25,721 bases of DNA from Actinomycetes bacterium (GCA_023417265.1 JAEZFY010000033.1:1-25721); one strand, 5' to 3'. Shown: positions 1-11,517, numbered from the stretch's first letter. A program made the numbers and translations. Notes: generated from the sequence alone by a model not told the origin.

Positions 1-165
1 CCGTGGACGGCACCCCCGCCACCCGCCCGTCCGAGCGCCGACACCCGCGCTGCGCAGGCCGAACTCGACGTGCTGCTCGACAAGATCTCGGGGTCGGGCC
101 TCGACTCGTTGACGGCCGCCGAGAAGCGCCGTCTCAACGAGTTGTCGAAGCAGCTCCGCGGCTGA
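1..165 (+). CDS. C-terminal end of a probable rhomboid-family intramembrane protease (partial)
   Basis: Only the last 54 codons are in the window; the gene begins upstream. In frame 1 a proline-rich linker is followed by a tail, AELDVLLDKISGSGLDSLTA, then basic residues and a TGA at 163-165. This Leu-Asp-Lys-Ile-Ser...Gly-Leu-Asp-Ser-Leu-Thr pattern resembles the short soluble tail (DUF6576-like) found after the membrane domain of many bacterial rhomboid serine proteases. Known for the family: rhomboids cleave transmembrane substrates inside the membrane using a Ser-His pair, but none of that catalytic domain is visible here. The assignment rests on the tail alone and could also fit another membrane protein that uses the same tail. 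Confidence 0.55.
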   Translation, partial: PWTAPPPPARPSADTRAAQAELDVLLDKISGSGLDSLTAAEKRRLNELSKQLRG

Positions 166-256
166 CGCGAGCGACCGACCGGAGCTCAAGTCCGGGCGCC
201 GCAAGGCCGAAAGGTTGGGCGTGACTTCGGCCGGTGAACTTCGGGGACGACTCGGG

Positions 257-745
257 ATGACGCACTTCCCGATCGAGCGCGCAGCGACCTCGTTGGTGTC
301 CCACCGCACCCCGCACACCGCGCTCGTCGTCGTCGTGCGGCCCGATCAGCCCGACGCGACGGTGATCGCCCACGACGACCACATCGGCCTCCGCGCCGCC
401 GTGCGCGTGGCGGCGACCGCCGGCAACACGCGGGCGTGGCGCAACCTCGGCCCGTGGATCGAGCGCGCCGACGTCGGTGCCCTCCCGGCCGTGATCAATC
501 TGGCCGCCAAGCGCGACCGCATTCGCGCCTGTCACATGGGCGGGATCTATGTCGGCGATCGGATGGCGGCGGTGGCGTTGTGGTTCACGCGTCGCGAGCG
601 CGACACCGCGGCCGCGCAGGCATACCGCAACGACACGTTCTCGGTGCTGCGCGTCGCCGCCGCACCCGACGGAGCGTCGACCGACCCGGTCGTCGACGCC
701 GTCGAGTCGAGCGCCCCAGCCCACCCGGGCATGCTCCCCCGCTGA
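257..745 (+). CDS. Hypothetical protein, about 162 aa, possible GAF-like fold
   Basis: I do not recognise this gene. The ATG at 257 is preferred over GTG 221 because third-position GC rises sharply after 257 and GGGGA lies 9 nt upstream (243-247). The product has no membrane segment or signal peptide. Its alternation of short hydrophobic strands (TALVVVVRP, AAVALWFTRRERD) with helices and a central RDRIRACHMGGIYVGDR region is compatible with a small alpha/beta sensor domain such as GAF, but no diagnostic motif is present. It follows the rhomboid-like gene on the same strand and converges on the MFS gene, with 36 bp between the two stop codons. A long antisense frame over the same bases is judged a GC-rich shadow. 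Confidence 0.5.
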   Translation: MTHFPIERAATSLVSHRTPHTALVVVVRPDQPDATVIAHDDHIGLRAAVRVAATAGNTRAWRNLGPWIERADVGALPAVINLAAKRDRIRACHMGGIYVGDRMAAVALWFTRRERDTAAAQAYRNDTFSVLRVAAAPDGASTDPVVDAVESSAPAHPGMLPR

Positions 746-781
746 CCGGTAGAAAAAGGACTCTCCTGCCGTACGGCCGGG

Positions 782-2023
782 CTAGGGGTTGGCGGCGAGG
801 CGGCGCGCACGCAGTGGCGCGGTCCACGCGGCGACGAGCAGCGCGGCGGCGATCACGGTCGCCGCGTTGGCGAGCATGTGGAAGCCCCACGACTGCTTCA
901 CGAACCCCGACGCGAAGGCCGCCGCCGCGCCGCACAGGCTGAGGGTCAGGTCGCCGGCTCCCTGAACCTCGACGCGGCTCGCCTCGGGAACTGACGCGGT
1001 CAGCAACGTCGCCCCGGCGATGAGGCACACGCTCCAGCCGACACCGAGCAGGAACAGCCCGACGAACATCAGCGCCGGAACATACCCGGCGACCACCGAC
1101 GACACCGTTCCGGTGGCGAGCACCAGCGCACCCAGCTCGATCGCTCGCCGCGTCCCGACCCGGTCGACGAGCCGGCCGATCACCGGCGCGAGCCCGAACA
1201 TGCCGACGATGTGCACGGCGATCACGAACGCCGACAGGTCGGAGTGGCCGTGGTCCTTCATGTGCGGCGGGGTCATCGTCATCACCGCCACCATTGCCGC
1301 CTGGCCCCCCGCCATCGCCGCCAGACCGAGCGCCGCGCCCGGTGAGCGGCGTACGACGGTGGCCGAGCGGCGCACTTGGCGCAGCGGGCGCAGGCGTTCG
1401 GCGTGCGGATCGGTGCCGCCCGCGTACACCAGCGGGTCGGGCCGCAGGAGCACCGTGCAGGCGAACGCGCTGAGGGCCATCAGGGCCGCGGCGAACAGAA
1501 ACGGGCCGACGTACTGGTCGAACCCGAGCCACTTCCCGAAGCGCTGCTCGAGCGGGGCGAACACCGGGCCGATACCGGCCCCGATCGTGCCGACCCACAC
1601 CACCGCGGCGATCGCTCGGGCGCGTTCGTGCGGCGCTGCCAGGTCGGCCGCGGCGTAGCGCGACTGGAGCGTGCCCGCCTGGCCGGCACCGAACACGAAC
1701 ATTCCGACGATGAACAACCAGAACCAGCGCAGCTGCCCACCGCTGCCGGCCACCAGTGCTCCGACGGCACCGGCGGCGAACGCGAGGGCGAGGCCCGGGC
1801 GCCGCCCGCGCCGGCGTTGGTGGGCGGCGAGTGGCACCGCTGTCAACGCCGAGCCGAGCGTGAACGACGCCCCGGCGAGGCCGGCGAGACGGTCGGACCC
1901 GAGCAGATCGGAGGCCAGCAGCGTGACCACCGCGATCGCCCCGGCGACCGCTGCCTGCCCGGGGACGACGCTGACCCGGAGGGCGTTGACCGTGCGCCGC
2001 TGGACCGCGGCGACCTCGCTCAC
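782..2023 (-). CDS. Major facilitator superfamily (MFS) transporter
   Basis: A 413-residue integral membrane protein with about 12 hydrophobic segments, the usual MFS size. In the second half, the loop GRLVDRVGTRRAI matches the MFS motif A pattern (G-x-L-x-D-R-x-G-x-R-R). The final segments LMFVGLFLLGVGWSVCLIAGA and the C-terminal LVAAWTAPLRARR complete the bundle. It is expected to be a proton-coupled exporter or importer in the cytoplasmic membrane; the substrate cannot be read from sequence. The GTG at 2023 is chosen because it overlaps the TGA of the upstream protease gene in GTGA (4-bp overlap), implying translational coupling. Longer upstream extensions of this frame are arginine/proline-rich shadow sequence. 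Confidence 0.88.
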   Translation of the reverse strand: MSEVAAVQRRTVNALRVSVVPGQAAVAGAIAVVTLLASDLLGSDRLAGLAGASFTLGSALTAVPLAAHQRRRGRRPGLALAFAAGAVGALVAGSGGQLRWFWLFIVGMFVFGAGQAGTLQSRYAAADLAAPHERARAIAAVVWVGTIGAGIGPVFAPLEQRFGKWLGFDQYVGPFLFAAALMALSAFACTVLLRPDPLVYAGGTDPHAERLRPLRQVRRSATVVRRSPGAALGLAAMAGGQAAMVAVMTMTPPHMKDHGHSDLSAFVIAVHIVGMFGLAPVIGRLVDRVGTRRAIELGALVLATGTVSSVVAGYVPALMFVGLFLLGVGWSVCLIAGATLLTASVPEASRVEVQGAGDLTLSLCGAAAAFASGFVKQSWGFHMLANAATVIAAALLVAAWTAPLRARRLAANP

Positions 2024-3153
2024 GGCCGACTGGCCGACCGGGCGACGCCGGCCGCTGCGTAGGCGGCCCGGGCCCGCTCGCGCAGTTCCTGCGCACCGCG
2101 GCGCAACATGTCCGCTTCGAGGGTGAGCAGATCGGCTGCGTCGTCGTTCGACGAGGCGAAGAAGTGCCGGGCCGGGGCGGCACTCGCCGGGCCCTCGATC
2201 GTTTCGAACCACAGCAGCTCGGAGCGCCACCCGACGTGGCGCACGCGCCGATCGTCCTCACCGAGCCGCGCGCACACCTTGCCGAGCGATTCCGGGTTCT
2301 TGGCGAGTGTCACCGCGACCACGTCGGCGATCCGGTCGGCGTTGCGGCGTACCCCGACTTCGAGCCGGCGCAGCGGGAAGTGCGACACGACGCCGAGGAC
2401 CGCGGCGGCCAAGCCCATCAAGCCGGTCGACCAGAGCACCAGCTCGAACTCGGATTCCCACGCCAATCCGGCGACGATCATCACCACCGCGACACCGCCG
2501 ACGGTGATCCAACCGGACAGCTTGCGGGCTCGCGCGAGCACGACCATTCCCGAGGTCACCCAGTGTGCGTCGTCGGCCCACAAGTGCCCCATCTCGTGTG
2601 CGCAGATCGCTTCGATCTCGTCGCGGGGGAGCTTGTCGCAGCCCTCGGTGAGGATGAGGATCCGTTCCCGGCTCGTGCGCACCGACAGCGCGTTGGGGAC
2701 GTCCTCGGGCACCACCCACACGGCCGGGGCGGGCCGGCCCATTCCGATCGCGAGACCTTCGGCGATGTTGATGAAGCGGCGGTGGCGCACCCGGTCAGCC
2801 GGCTCGGCGCGCACCTCGTGGAGCACCTGGCGACCGGCCCCGCGCCAGTAGAAGAGGAACACCCCGAGTAACGACAACACCACGACGGAGACCGCGATCA
2901 CGGCTGCGCCACCCGGCGCCCACCTCCAGATCGGCACGTCGGCGAACTCGGTGTCGCCCCAGAAGCTCCAGAACCGGGCCACCGCCACGAACCCGAGCAA
3001 CACCAGCCCGGCCACGCTGAGCCCGAACACGGCGGTGCCGAACAGGCATGCGACGACCGCCGAGATGCGCGCCCAGCCACGCCGCCGAACGAGATCCACC
3101 GGGCGTCGCACGGGAGCGTCGGGCACCGGCTGCACGGCCGGAAAGCTACCCAT
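2020..3153 (-). CDS. M48-family (HtpX-like) membrane zinc metalloprotease
   Basis: A 377-residue protein with two hydrophobic segments near the N terminus (about 28-58 and 75-98), the zinc-binding and catalytic motif H186-E-M-G-H190, and two further membrane segments (about 215-255). This is the topology of HtpX/Ste24-type M48 peptidases, which degrade or trim membrane proteins. The family's third zinc ligand is a glutamate in a RE-x-x-AD motif. Here the aligned stretch reads RRNADRIAD, placing Asp273 where Glu is expected. A conservative ligand swap or reduced activity is possible. The ATG at 3153 is the first good start after a low-quality extension, although no clear ribosome site precedes it. 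It is cotranscribed with the MFS gene. Confidence 0.82.
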   Translation of the reverse strand: MGSFPAVQPVPDAPVRRPVDLVRRRGWARISAVVACLFGTAVFGLSVAGLVLLGFVAVARFWSFWGDTEFADVPIWRWAPGGAAVIAVSVVVLSLLGVFLFYWRGAGRQVLHEVRAEPADRVRHRRFINIAEGLAIGMGRPAPAVWVVPEDVPNALSVRTSRERILILTEGCDKLPRDEIEAICAHEMGHLWADDAHWVTSGMVVLARARKLSGWITVGGVAVVMIVAGLAWESEFELVLWSTGLMGLAAAVLGVVSHFPLRRLEVGVRRNADRIADVVAVTLAKNPESLGKVCARLGEDDRRVRHVGWRSELLWFETIEGPASAAPARHFFASSNDDAADLLTLEADMLRRGAQELRERARAAYAAAGVARSASRP

Positions 3154-3209
3154 CCGAACCGGTCTGCGTGCGGCTCCGGGCCGTGCCCAGGCGAAGCCTC
3201 GGCACGCCG

Positions 3210-3226
3210 ATCGTGGTGCCCACGAT
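3210..3226. promoter_or_regulatory. Inverted repeat in the divergent region upstream of the kinase operon
   Basis: ATCGTGG and CCACGAT form perfect 7-bp arms around a 3-nt spacer. The element lies in the 181-bp non-coding gap between the divergent M48 protease gene and the histidine kinase operon. A weak -10-like TATGGT follows at 3230-3235, with no matching -35. It may be an operator for either direction; no partner regulator can be named. Confidence 0.3.
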
Positions 3227-3334
3227 GGGTATGGTGAGCGGGCGTGACCCGACTGGCTGGTGTTCTCGGGGAGGCCGTCATCGCACGCGCCAACCACCCG
3301 GCCGTCGACCCGCGCCCGGCCGAGCTGGCACGTC

Positions 3335-5407
3335 GTGGGCACTGACGTGCGACGCAGGTCGTCGAACTCGGTCGCCGGGCTGCTCAACCGGGCCGCGCTC
3401 GTCTTCGCCGTGGGTGTGTTGCTGGTGGCGGTCGCGGCGGCAGTCGCGGTCCTGATCATCCGAGACGCCCACGCCGACGTCGCTGACCGGCTGGACCCGC
3501 TCGAACTGTTGCACGCCGAGCTACTCCAAGAGATGACCGACGCCGAGACGGCGAGCCGCGGCTACGCCCTGACGCGTGACGAACAGTTCCTGGAGCCTCT
3601 ACGCCTGTCACGCATCGAGCATCCGCGCCTGGTCGCCGAGCTCCTCCGGTTGAGCGCATCAGACCCGGCCCTGTCGACCCAGGTGCGACTCGAGACCGAC
3701 GCCGCTCAGCGCTGGCTCGACGACTACCTCGACCCGACGCTCGCGGCGATCGACGCCGGCATCACCGCCGACCAGTACGTCGCCGAGCGCTTGCGCGGCA
3801 AGCTCCTGTTCGACGACTTGCGCAGCGAGCACGCCGCGACCCAGCTCCTCATCGACGTCCGCCAAGACGAAGCTCGCGACCGAGTCGGGCGCGCCACCGC
3901 AGTCGGGTTCCTGGTGACCTTCGGCACGGTGGCCGCAGTGCTCGTCGCCGGCCTGTTGCTCGCACGCCGAGCCCGGAGCGCACTCCTCGATCCGCTCGAC
4001 GAGCTGGTGTCTGGGATCGCTCGGTTGCAAGCCGGCGACCTGTCCGCACGCGCACCCGAACGAGGGCCGACGGAAGTGCGCGCGGTGGCCGCCGCCACCA
4101 ACCAGTTCGCCCGCTTACTCGAGCACTCAGCCGCCCTCGACGATGCACGGGCGGTCAGCGACCAGCTCGTCTCGGACGTCGCCGCCAAGATGCGTGAGCA
4201 CATCGAAACCCCGCAGCTGTTGGCGGCCACCGTCGACGTGCTCGGACCGGCCTCGGGCTGCGACCGAGTGCTCGTGCTCGGTGCCGACGACGGTCGGCGC
4301 CCGGGAGCGATCTTGGCGGAGTGGGTTCAGCACGGGACCGACGCATTCGGGATCGGCACGCAACTCGCGTTCCCCGACTCGTTCGTCGGCACCGTCGTCG
4401 CTCACGTGGCGACTGGCGCGACCTGGGCACTCGACGACGCCTCGGCGCACGACACCCACGATGCCCTTGCCGCCGACAGCGTCAGCTTCCTCGAGCAACA
4501 CGGCGTGCGTTCGTTGCTGGTTGCCCCGATCCGGGTTGCCGGCCGCGCCCGCGCCGTGCTCGCCCTGCTGTGCTCTGGCCAGCGCACGTGGTCTGAGATC
4601 GAGCATTGGATGGCGCGCGCGCTGGCCACCGAACTCGGGAGCGCGATGCGGCTCGGCGATCAGTTCCACGCCGAGCGGTCGATGGTGCGCGAATTGCAGC
4701 GAATCGACGCCGCCAAGTCGGACTTCATCTCGTCGGTTTCGCACGAGCTGCGCACACCGTTGACGTCGATCTTGGGCTACACGGAACTGCTCCTCGACGG
4801 CGACGTCGGTGAGCTCACCGCCCGCCAGCACTCGATGACCAGCGTCGTCGACCGCAACGCCCGCCGGCTCCTGTTGCTGATCGACGATCTGCTGACGATG
4901 TCGCGGATCGAGTCGGATCGGCTCGTGATCACACCGGCGGCCACCCGGGTCGCAGACCTCGTCGACGGTGTCGCCGAGACGATCCGGCCGCTGGCCGCGG
5001 CGGCCGGCCTGACGCTGCAGGCCGATGCCGGCATCGCAGGACTGACGGTGTGGGCCGACGCGCGCGCGCTCGAGCGGGCGCTCCTCAACGTCACGTCGAA
5101 CGCAGTCAAGTTCACGCCGCCCGACGGCACCGTGACGATCACCGCGCAGGACGTCGACGATGGCGTGCAGATCACCGTCGCCGACACCGGGGTCGGCATC
5201 CCCGAGGACGAGCAGGCCCAGCTCTTCACCCGCTTCTACCGCTCGACGACCTCACGCGAGCTCGCCATCCCGGGCACGGGGCTCGGGCTGGCGATCGTCC
5301 GCCACATCGTGGAGGCGCACCACGGCACGGTCGCCTTGAAGTCTCGCCCCGGGGAGGGCACGTCGGTAACGTTGTGGTTGCCTGGCGGGCCCGGACCAGA
5401 GGAGTGA
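3335..5407 (+). CDS. Membrane sensor histidine kinase: CHASE3-HAMP-GAF-HisKA-HATPase
   Basis: About 690 residues. Two transmembrane helices (about 20-43 and 188-210) enclose a CHASE3-like extracytoplasmic sensor with the family signature TASRGYALTRDEQFLEPL. A HAMP linker follows (DPLDELVSGIARLQAGDLSAR), then a GAF domain (about 285-440). The HisKA H-box FISSVSHELRTPLTSI has phospho-acceptor His470. The ATPase domain shows the N box NVTSNAVKFTPPDG, G1 DTGVGIP, F box LFTRFYRS and G2 GTGLGLAIVRHIVEAHHGTV. All catalytic motifs are intact. The GTG at 3335 is favoured because it sits just before the positively charged VRRRSSNS leader to the first helix; GTG 3347 is an alternative. It is the first gene of a four-gene operon, and the receiver starts 8 nt after its stop, so that protein is the likely phosphorylation target. 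Confidence 0.93.
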   Translation: MGTDVRRRSSNSVAGLLNRAALVFAVGVLLVAVAAAVAVLIIRDAHADVADRLDPLELLHAELLQEMTDAETASRGYALTRDEQFLEPLRLSRIEHPRLVAELLRLSASDPALSTQVRLETDAAQRWLDDYLDPTLAAIDAGITADQYVAERLRGKLLFDDLRSEHAATQLLIDVRQDEARDRVGRATAVGFLVTFGTVAAVLVAGLLLARRARSALLDPLDELVSGIARLQAGDLSARAPERGPTEVRAVAAATNQFARLLEHSAALDDARAVSDQLVSDVAAKMREHIETPQLLAATVDVLGPASGCDRVLVLGADDGRRPGAILAEWVQHGTDAFGIGTQLAFPDSFVGTVVAHVATGATWALDDASAHDTHDALAADSVSFLEQHGVRSLLVAPIRVAGRARAVLALLCSGQRTWSEIEHWMARALATELGSAMRLGDQFHAERSMVRELQRIDAAKSDFISSVSHELRTPLTSILGYTELLLDGDVGELTARQHSMTSVVDRNARRLLLLIDDLLTMSRIESDRLVITPAATRVADLVDGVAETIRPLAAAAGLTLQADAGIAGLTVWADARALERALLNVTSNAVKFTPPDGTVTITAQDVDDGVQITVADTGVGIPEDEQAQLFTRFYRSTTSRELAIPGTGLGLAIVRHIVEAHHGTVALKSRPGEGTSVTLWLPGGPGPEE

Positions 5408-5415
5408 GCCGCTCG

Positions 5416-5787
5416 ATGCCTCGAGTCGTAATTGCCGACGACGACGCCGACATCCGCGACCTCGTGTCGTTCAAGCTCTCGGCCGCCGGCTTCGAAGTCG
5501 AAGCGTTCGGCGACGGTGAGAGCGCGCTCGACGCGGCGCTCGCCAACGTGCCCGACCTGCTGTTGCTCGACGTGATGATGCCCAAGCTCACCGGCACCGA
5601 AGTAGTCGCCGCCCTCCGCCGCGATCCGCGGACGGCCGCGGTGCCGGTGATCCTGCTGACGGCGCGCTCGCAAGAGATCGATGTCGAACGCGGTTTCGAC
5701 GCCGGAGCCGACGACTACATGATCAAGCCGTTCAGCCCGCGCGAGCTCGTCCGGAGGGCCGAAGCGGCGGTGAACCGGGCCCGATAG
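5416..5787 (+). CDS. Single-domain response regulator (receiver only)
   Basis: A 123-residue CheY-like receiver with no output domain. Conserved positions are all present: acidic pocket D8-D9-D10, phospho-acceptor Asp52 in LLLLDVMMPKLTG, Thr82 in VILLTARS, and Lys104 in DYMIKPFSP. The ATG at 5416 is preceded by the purine-rich AGAGGAG (5398-5404). It sits between the histidine kinase and the HEAT-repeat gene with 8-nt gaps on both sides, so it almost certainly receives phosphate from that kinase. With no DNA-binding or enzymatic domain it must act by protein contact. The adjacent HEAT-repeat protein or the glycosyltransferase are the obvious candidate partners, but this is inferred from gene order only. 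Confidence 0.93.
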   Translation: MPRVVIADDDADIRDLVSFKLSAAGFEVEAFGDGESALDAALANVPDLLLLDVMMPKLTGTEVVAALRRDPRTAAVPVILLTARSQEIDVERGFDAGADDYMIKPFSPRELVRRAEAAVNRAR

Positions 5788-5795
5788 CGACTGCA

Positions 5796-6881
5796 TTGAG
5801 CTTCGAACGAGCCCTCTGGGTGGCGTTGGTCGCGCTCGGCGGAACGCTCGTTGCGCTGCTGCTCGTCGTCGCCGTCAACGCCGCCGTGAGCGTTTACGTC
5901 GACGTTCGACATCGTCGCCGCATCGCCCGTGTGCGCCCTGCCGTGATCGCCCTGGCCGCCGCCGACGACGCAGTCGATGCAGCCGCCCTCATGGCCCCAT
6001 TGCGGGGCGCCGACGTGGCAGCGCTCGAGGACGTCGCCGGTGAGTTCCTGACCAAGATCCGCGGCGCCGGACGCGCCGCCTTGGTCGAGCTGCTCGACGA
6101 ACTGGGTCTCGCCGAGCGCGCCCGCCGGCGCCTCACCCGGCCGGGCGCAGTCGGCCGCGCCCGGGCGGCAGCCGTACTCGGGCAGCTCGGCGATGCGAGC
6201 GACGTGCCCGCTCTCGCCGGGCGGCTGAGCGACCGCGATCCGGAAGTCCGTCTGGTGGCCGCCCGCGCCCTCGGCGAGCTCGCCACCGCGGATGCCGTCG
6301 AACCGCTGCTCAGCTCCCTGCATGGTCGCCGCGCGCTGCCCCTGACGACCGTAACGATGTGGCTGGCTGCGATCGGGCCGGCGGCCGTCGAACCCCTGTG
6401 CGCGGCATTGCACCACCGCGATCCGATGGTGCGGATGGTGGCCGCCGAGTTGCTCGGTCACTACGGAGCGCTCCAGGCGGTGCCTGACCTGCTCGTCATG
6501 GTCGCCGACGGCAGCCAACCGGGCACTCGTCAACGGGCCGCCCGGGCCCTGGGCCAGATCGGGTCACCAAAGGCTGTTCCCGAGCTGATCCGCATGCTGA
6601 CCGACGACCCGCCAGGTTCGCCCGAGCTGCGCCGGGCACTCGTCGCCGCGCTCGCCGACATCGGCGATCCGGGAACCGCCGACGTGCTCGCAGGCACCCT
6701 CGAGGACAGCGACCACGCCACTGCGAGGGGTGCGGCGCGGGCCCTGGCGGGCATCGGTGCTCCCGGAATCGCCAGGCTCCGTGCGGCCGCGGAACAGCCA
6801 TCACGCGGAGGCGCCTACGCCCGCGAGACGCTGGCCTTGCACGACCTCGCTGAAGCCCGTCGCGGGGAACGCCGCCGGTGA
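5796..6881 (+). CDS. Membrane-anchored HEAT-repeat protein
   Basis: A 361-residue protein with one N-terminal transmembrane helix (about 7-33, ALWVALVALGGTLVALLLVVA) followed by a basic stretch (RHRRRIARVR). The rest is a cytoplasmic solenoid of HEAT or PBS-lyase-type repeats from about residue 120, for example RAAAVLGQLGDASDVPALAGRL, RLVAARALGELATADAVEPL and RQRAARALGQIGSPKAVPELIRML. HEAT solenoids are protein-binding scaffolds with no catalytic residues. The start is TTG at 5796, 8 nt after the response regulator; no in-frame ATG fits as well. Its stop overlaps the glycosyltransferase start in GTGA. Inference: it docks the receiver to the glycosyltransferase at the membrane. A lyase role is unlikely because of the membrane anchor and context. 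Confidence 0.88.
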   Translation: MSFERALWVALVALGGTLVALLLVVAVNAAVSVYVDVRHRRRIARVRPAVIALAAADDAVDAAALMAPLRGADVAALEDVAGEFLTKIRGAGRAALVELLDELGLAERARRRLTRPGAVGRARAAAVLGQLGDASDVPALAGRLSDRDPEVRLVAARALGELATADAVEPLLSSLHGRRALPLTTVTMWLAAIGPAAVEPLCAALHHRDPMVRMVAAELLGHYGALQAVPDLLVMVADGSQPGTRQRAARALGQIGSPKAVPELIRMLTDDPPGSPELRRALVAALADIGDPGTADVLAGTLEDSDHATARGAARALAGIGAPGIARLRAAAEQPSRGGAYARETLALHDLAEARRGERRR

Positions 6882-8427
6882 TCGGCTCACCCGCCAACCG
6901 GCTCGTTGAGGCGCTCGAAGGATTCGACTGGTTCGTCCTCGTGTACTTCCTCGTCCTCAACACGATCTACTTCGCCCTCACGGTGTTGGCCACGATCGAA
7001 CTCGTGGGCTACTTCCGGCGGCGCAGCTTCGCCGGCGACGAGGCTGTGTTCGCTAGCCCGTTGACGCCCTCGGTGTCGGTCGTCGTGCCCGCCCACAACG
7101 AGGAACTCGGCATCGTCGACAGCGTGCGCGCCATGCTCGCCCTCACCTATCCCGACCACGAGGTGGTGGTCGTCGACGACGGTTCCACCGACTCGACGTT
7201 CGCGCGCCTCCGAGACGCGTTCGACCTCGTCGAAGTTCCGATCGTCGTGCCCGCTCTGGTACCGACCGTCGGCACCGTGCACTCCACCCATGTCCCTCGC
7301 GACGGCAGCCCGCTGCTCGTGGTCCGCAAGGATTCGGTCGGTTCGAAAGCCGACGCCAACAACGCCGGAATCAACGCCGCCAGCGGCGATCTCCTGTGCA
7401 TGGTCGACGCCGACGCGGTGCTCGAGCCGGACGCACTGTTACGGGTCGTCCGCCCGTTCGTCGACGACCCGGTCCGGATGGTCGCCACGGGAGGCACGAT
7501 CCGGGCGATCAACGGTTCGCGCATCGATCACGGACGCGTGGCGCAGGTCCAGATCGCACGGTCGTGGCTCGCACGCGTGCAGGTGGTCGAGTACTTGCGC
7601 TCGTTCCTGATCGGGCGGGCCGGATGGTCGCGGCTGCAGGGGTTGCTGATTATCTCCGGGGCCTTCGGCGTGTTCCGACGCGACCTGATGGTGACGATCG
7701 GCGGGTATCAACTCGGCAGCCTCGCCGAGGACGCCGACGTGGTGGCGCGCATGCACCGGCACCTCCGCCGCGAGGGTCAGGCGTACCGAATCGAGTTCGT
7801 CACACAGCCCGTGTGCTGGACCGAGGTTCCCGAGACACTGCGGACGCTCGGTCGCCAGCGCCGACGCTGGTCGCGCGGTCTGGCCGAACTGCTGTGGACC
7901 TACCGGGGCATGCTCGCCAATCCGCGCTACGGGCGGATCGGCACGGTGGTCATGCCGTACTTCTTGCTGTTCGAGTGCCTGGGCCCGGTGATCGAGCTGC
8001 TCGGCCTGACCGGGCTGCTGCTCGGCCTCGCGCTCGGCGTGGTCGACCTGTCGTTCGCCGTGCTGTTCGCGCTCGTTGCGGTGGGATACGGGGTGCTCCT
8101 CTCAGCCGCCGCGATCACGATCGAAGAACTGTCGTACCGTCGCTACAGGCGCGTCCGCGACTTCGTGGCCATGGCTGCCGCGGCCGTGATCGAAAACCTC
8201 GGCTACCGCCAGCTCCACGCCTGGTGGCGCCTGCGTGGCCTGTTCTTGGCAATCCGCGGCAAGGAAGCCGTCTGGGAGCCGATGGTGCGCGTCGGGTTCG
8301 GCGCCGGCGTCGCCGCGACCCAGGTGGCCGCGCCTCCGTGGGCACGGCCGGGAGACGACGAGCTGGTGGCGCCGGACCAAGCGCCGCGCCCAGCCGACCC
8401 ACCGGCTGACCGGCCATTCGAGTGCAG

Positions 8428-8431
<4 letters not shown>
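6878..8431 (+). CDS. Processive family-2 glycosyltransferase (polysaccharide synthase-like)
   Basis: A 517-residue membrane glycosyltransferase of the cellulose / poly-GlcNAc / hyaluronan synthase type. An N-terminal helix (about 18-45) is followed by the GT-A catalytic domain with DDGSTDST (D100-D101), the metal-binding DxD D177-A-D179, the catalytic-base region E284-D285, and QxxRW at Q327-RRR-W331. About three C-terminal transmembrane helices follow (about 360-425), consistent with polymer translocation. There is no PilZ domain, so direct c-di-GMP gating is not indicated. An unusual insert between DDGS and DxD (EVPIVVPALVPTVGTVHSTH...) lengthens the catalytic domain. The sugar and polymer are unknown. 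The GTG start overlaps the HEAT gene's stop by 4 bp. The disordered Pro/Asp-rich tail ends in a TAG shared with uvrA's stop. Confidence 0.9.
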
Positions 8432-11304
<2,873 letters not shown>

Positions 11305-11386
11305 GAGGGTTTCGACGCTATCGCTCAATCAGGACAGGCTTGGGCCGCCCGGCGCGGCGTGCAGTGACAGACGACTCACCCGCGCG

Positions 11387-11392
11387 ACGATA
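11387..11392 (-). promoter_or_regulatory. Candidate -10 element of uvrA
   Basis: Read on the minus strand this is TATCGT preceded by TGG, an extended -10-like arrangement. It lies 8 nt downstream of the LexA box and about 83 bp upstream of the uvrA ATG. The -35 position is poor (GCGAAC) and falls inside the LexA box. That would suit repression by LexA, but the promoter call is tentative. Confidence 0.35.
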
Positions 11393-11400
11393 CCACGTTC

Positions 11401-11414
11401 CGAACAGACGTTCG
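11401..11414. promoter_or_regulatory. LexA-binding SOS box upstream of uvrA
   Basis: CGAACAGACGTTCG is a perfect match to the actinobacterial/Gram-positive SOS box pattern CGAACRNRYGTTYG, with inverted CGAAC and GTTCG arms around 4 bp. It sits in the 219-bp divergent region, about 97 bp from the uvrA start and 110 bp from the gdhA start, and overlaps the expected -35 region of uvrA. The likely role is LexA repression of uvrA, relieved by DNA damage. Confidence 0.85.
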
Positions 11415-11512
11415 CTTAAGCAGCGGTGATACCTCGCCCGCCGAGACGCCACCGCGGCTAGCTTCCCGGGCATCCCTGCCAACGTCGTCAGGGGTCCGTT
11501 CACACCACCGTT

Positions 11513-11517
11513 GGAGG
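11513..11517 (+). promoter_or_regulatory. Strong ribosome-binding site of gdhA
   Basis: GGAGG lies 6 nt before the ATG at 11524. It is one of the strongest Shine-Dalgarno sites in the window and fixes the glutamate dehydrogenase start. It also implies high translation of this gene. Confidence 0.8.

Noticed and set aside
585..2261. Arg-rich open frame overlapping the MFS gene in another frame
   Set aside because: Composition is almost entirely Arg/Gly/Pro/Ala, whereas the MFS frame has clear membrane helices and motif A.
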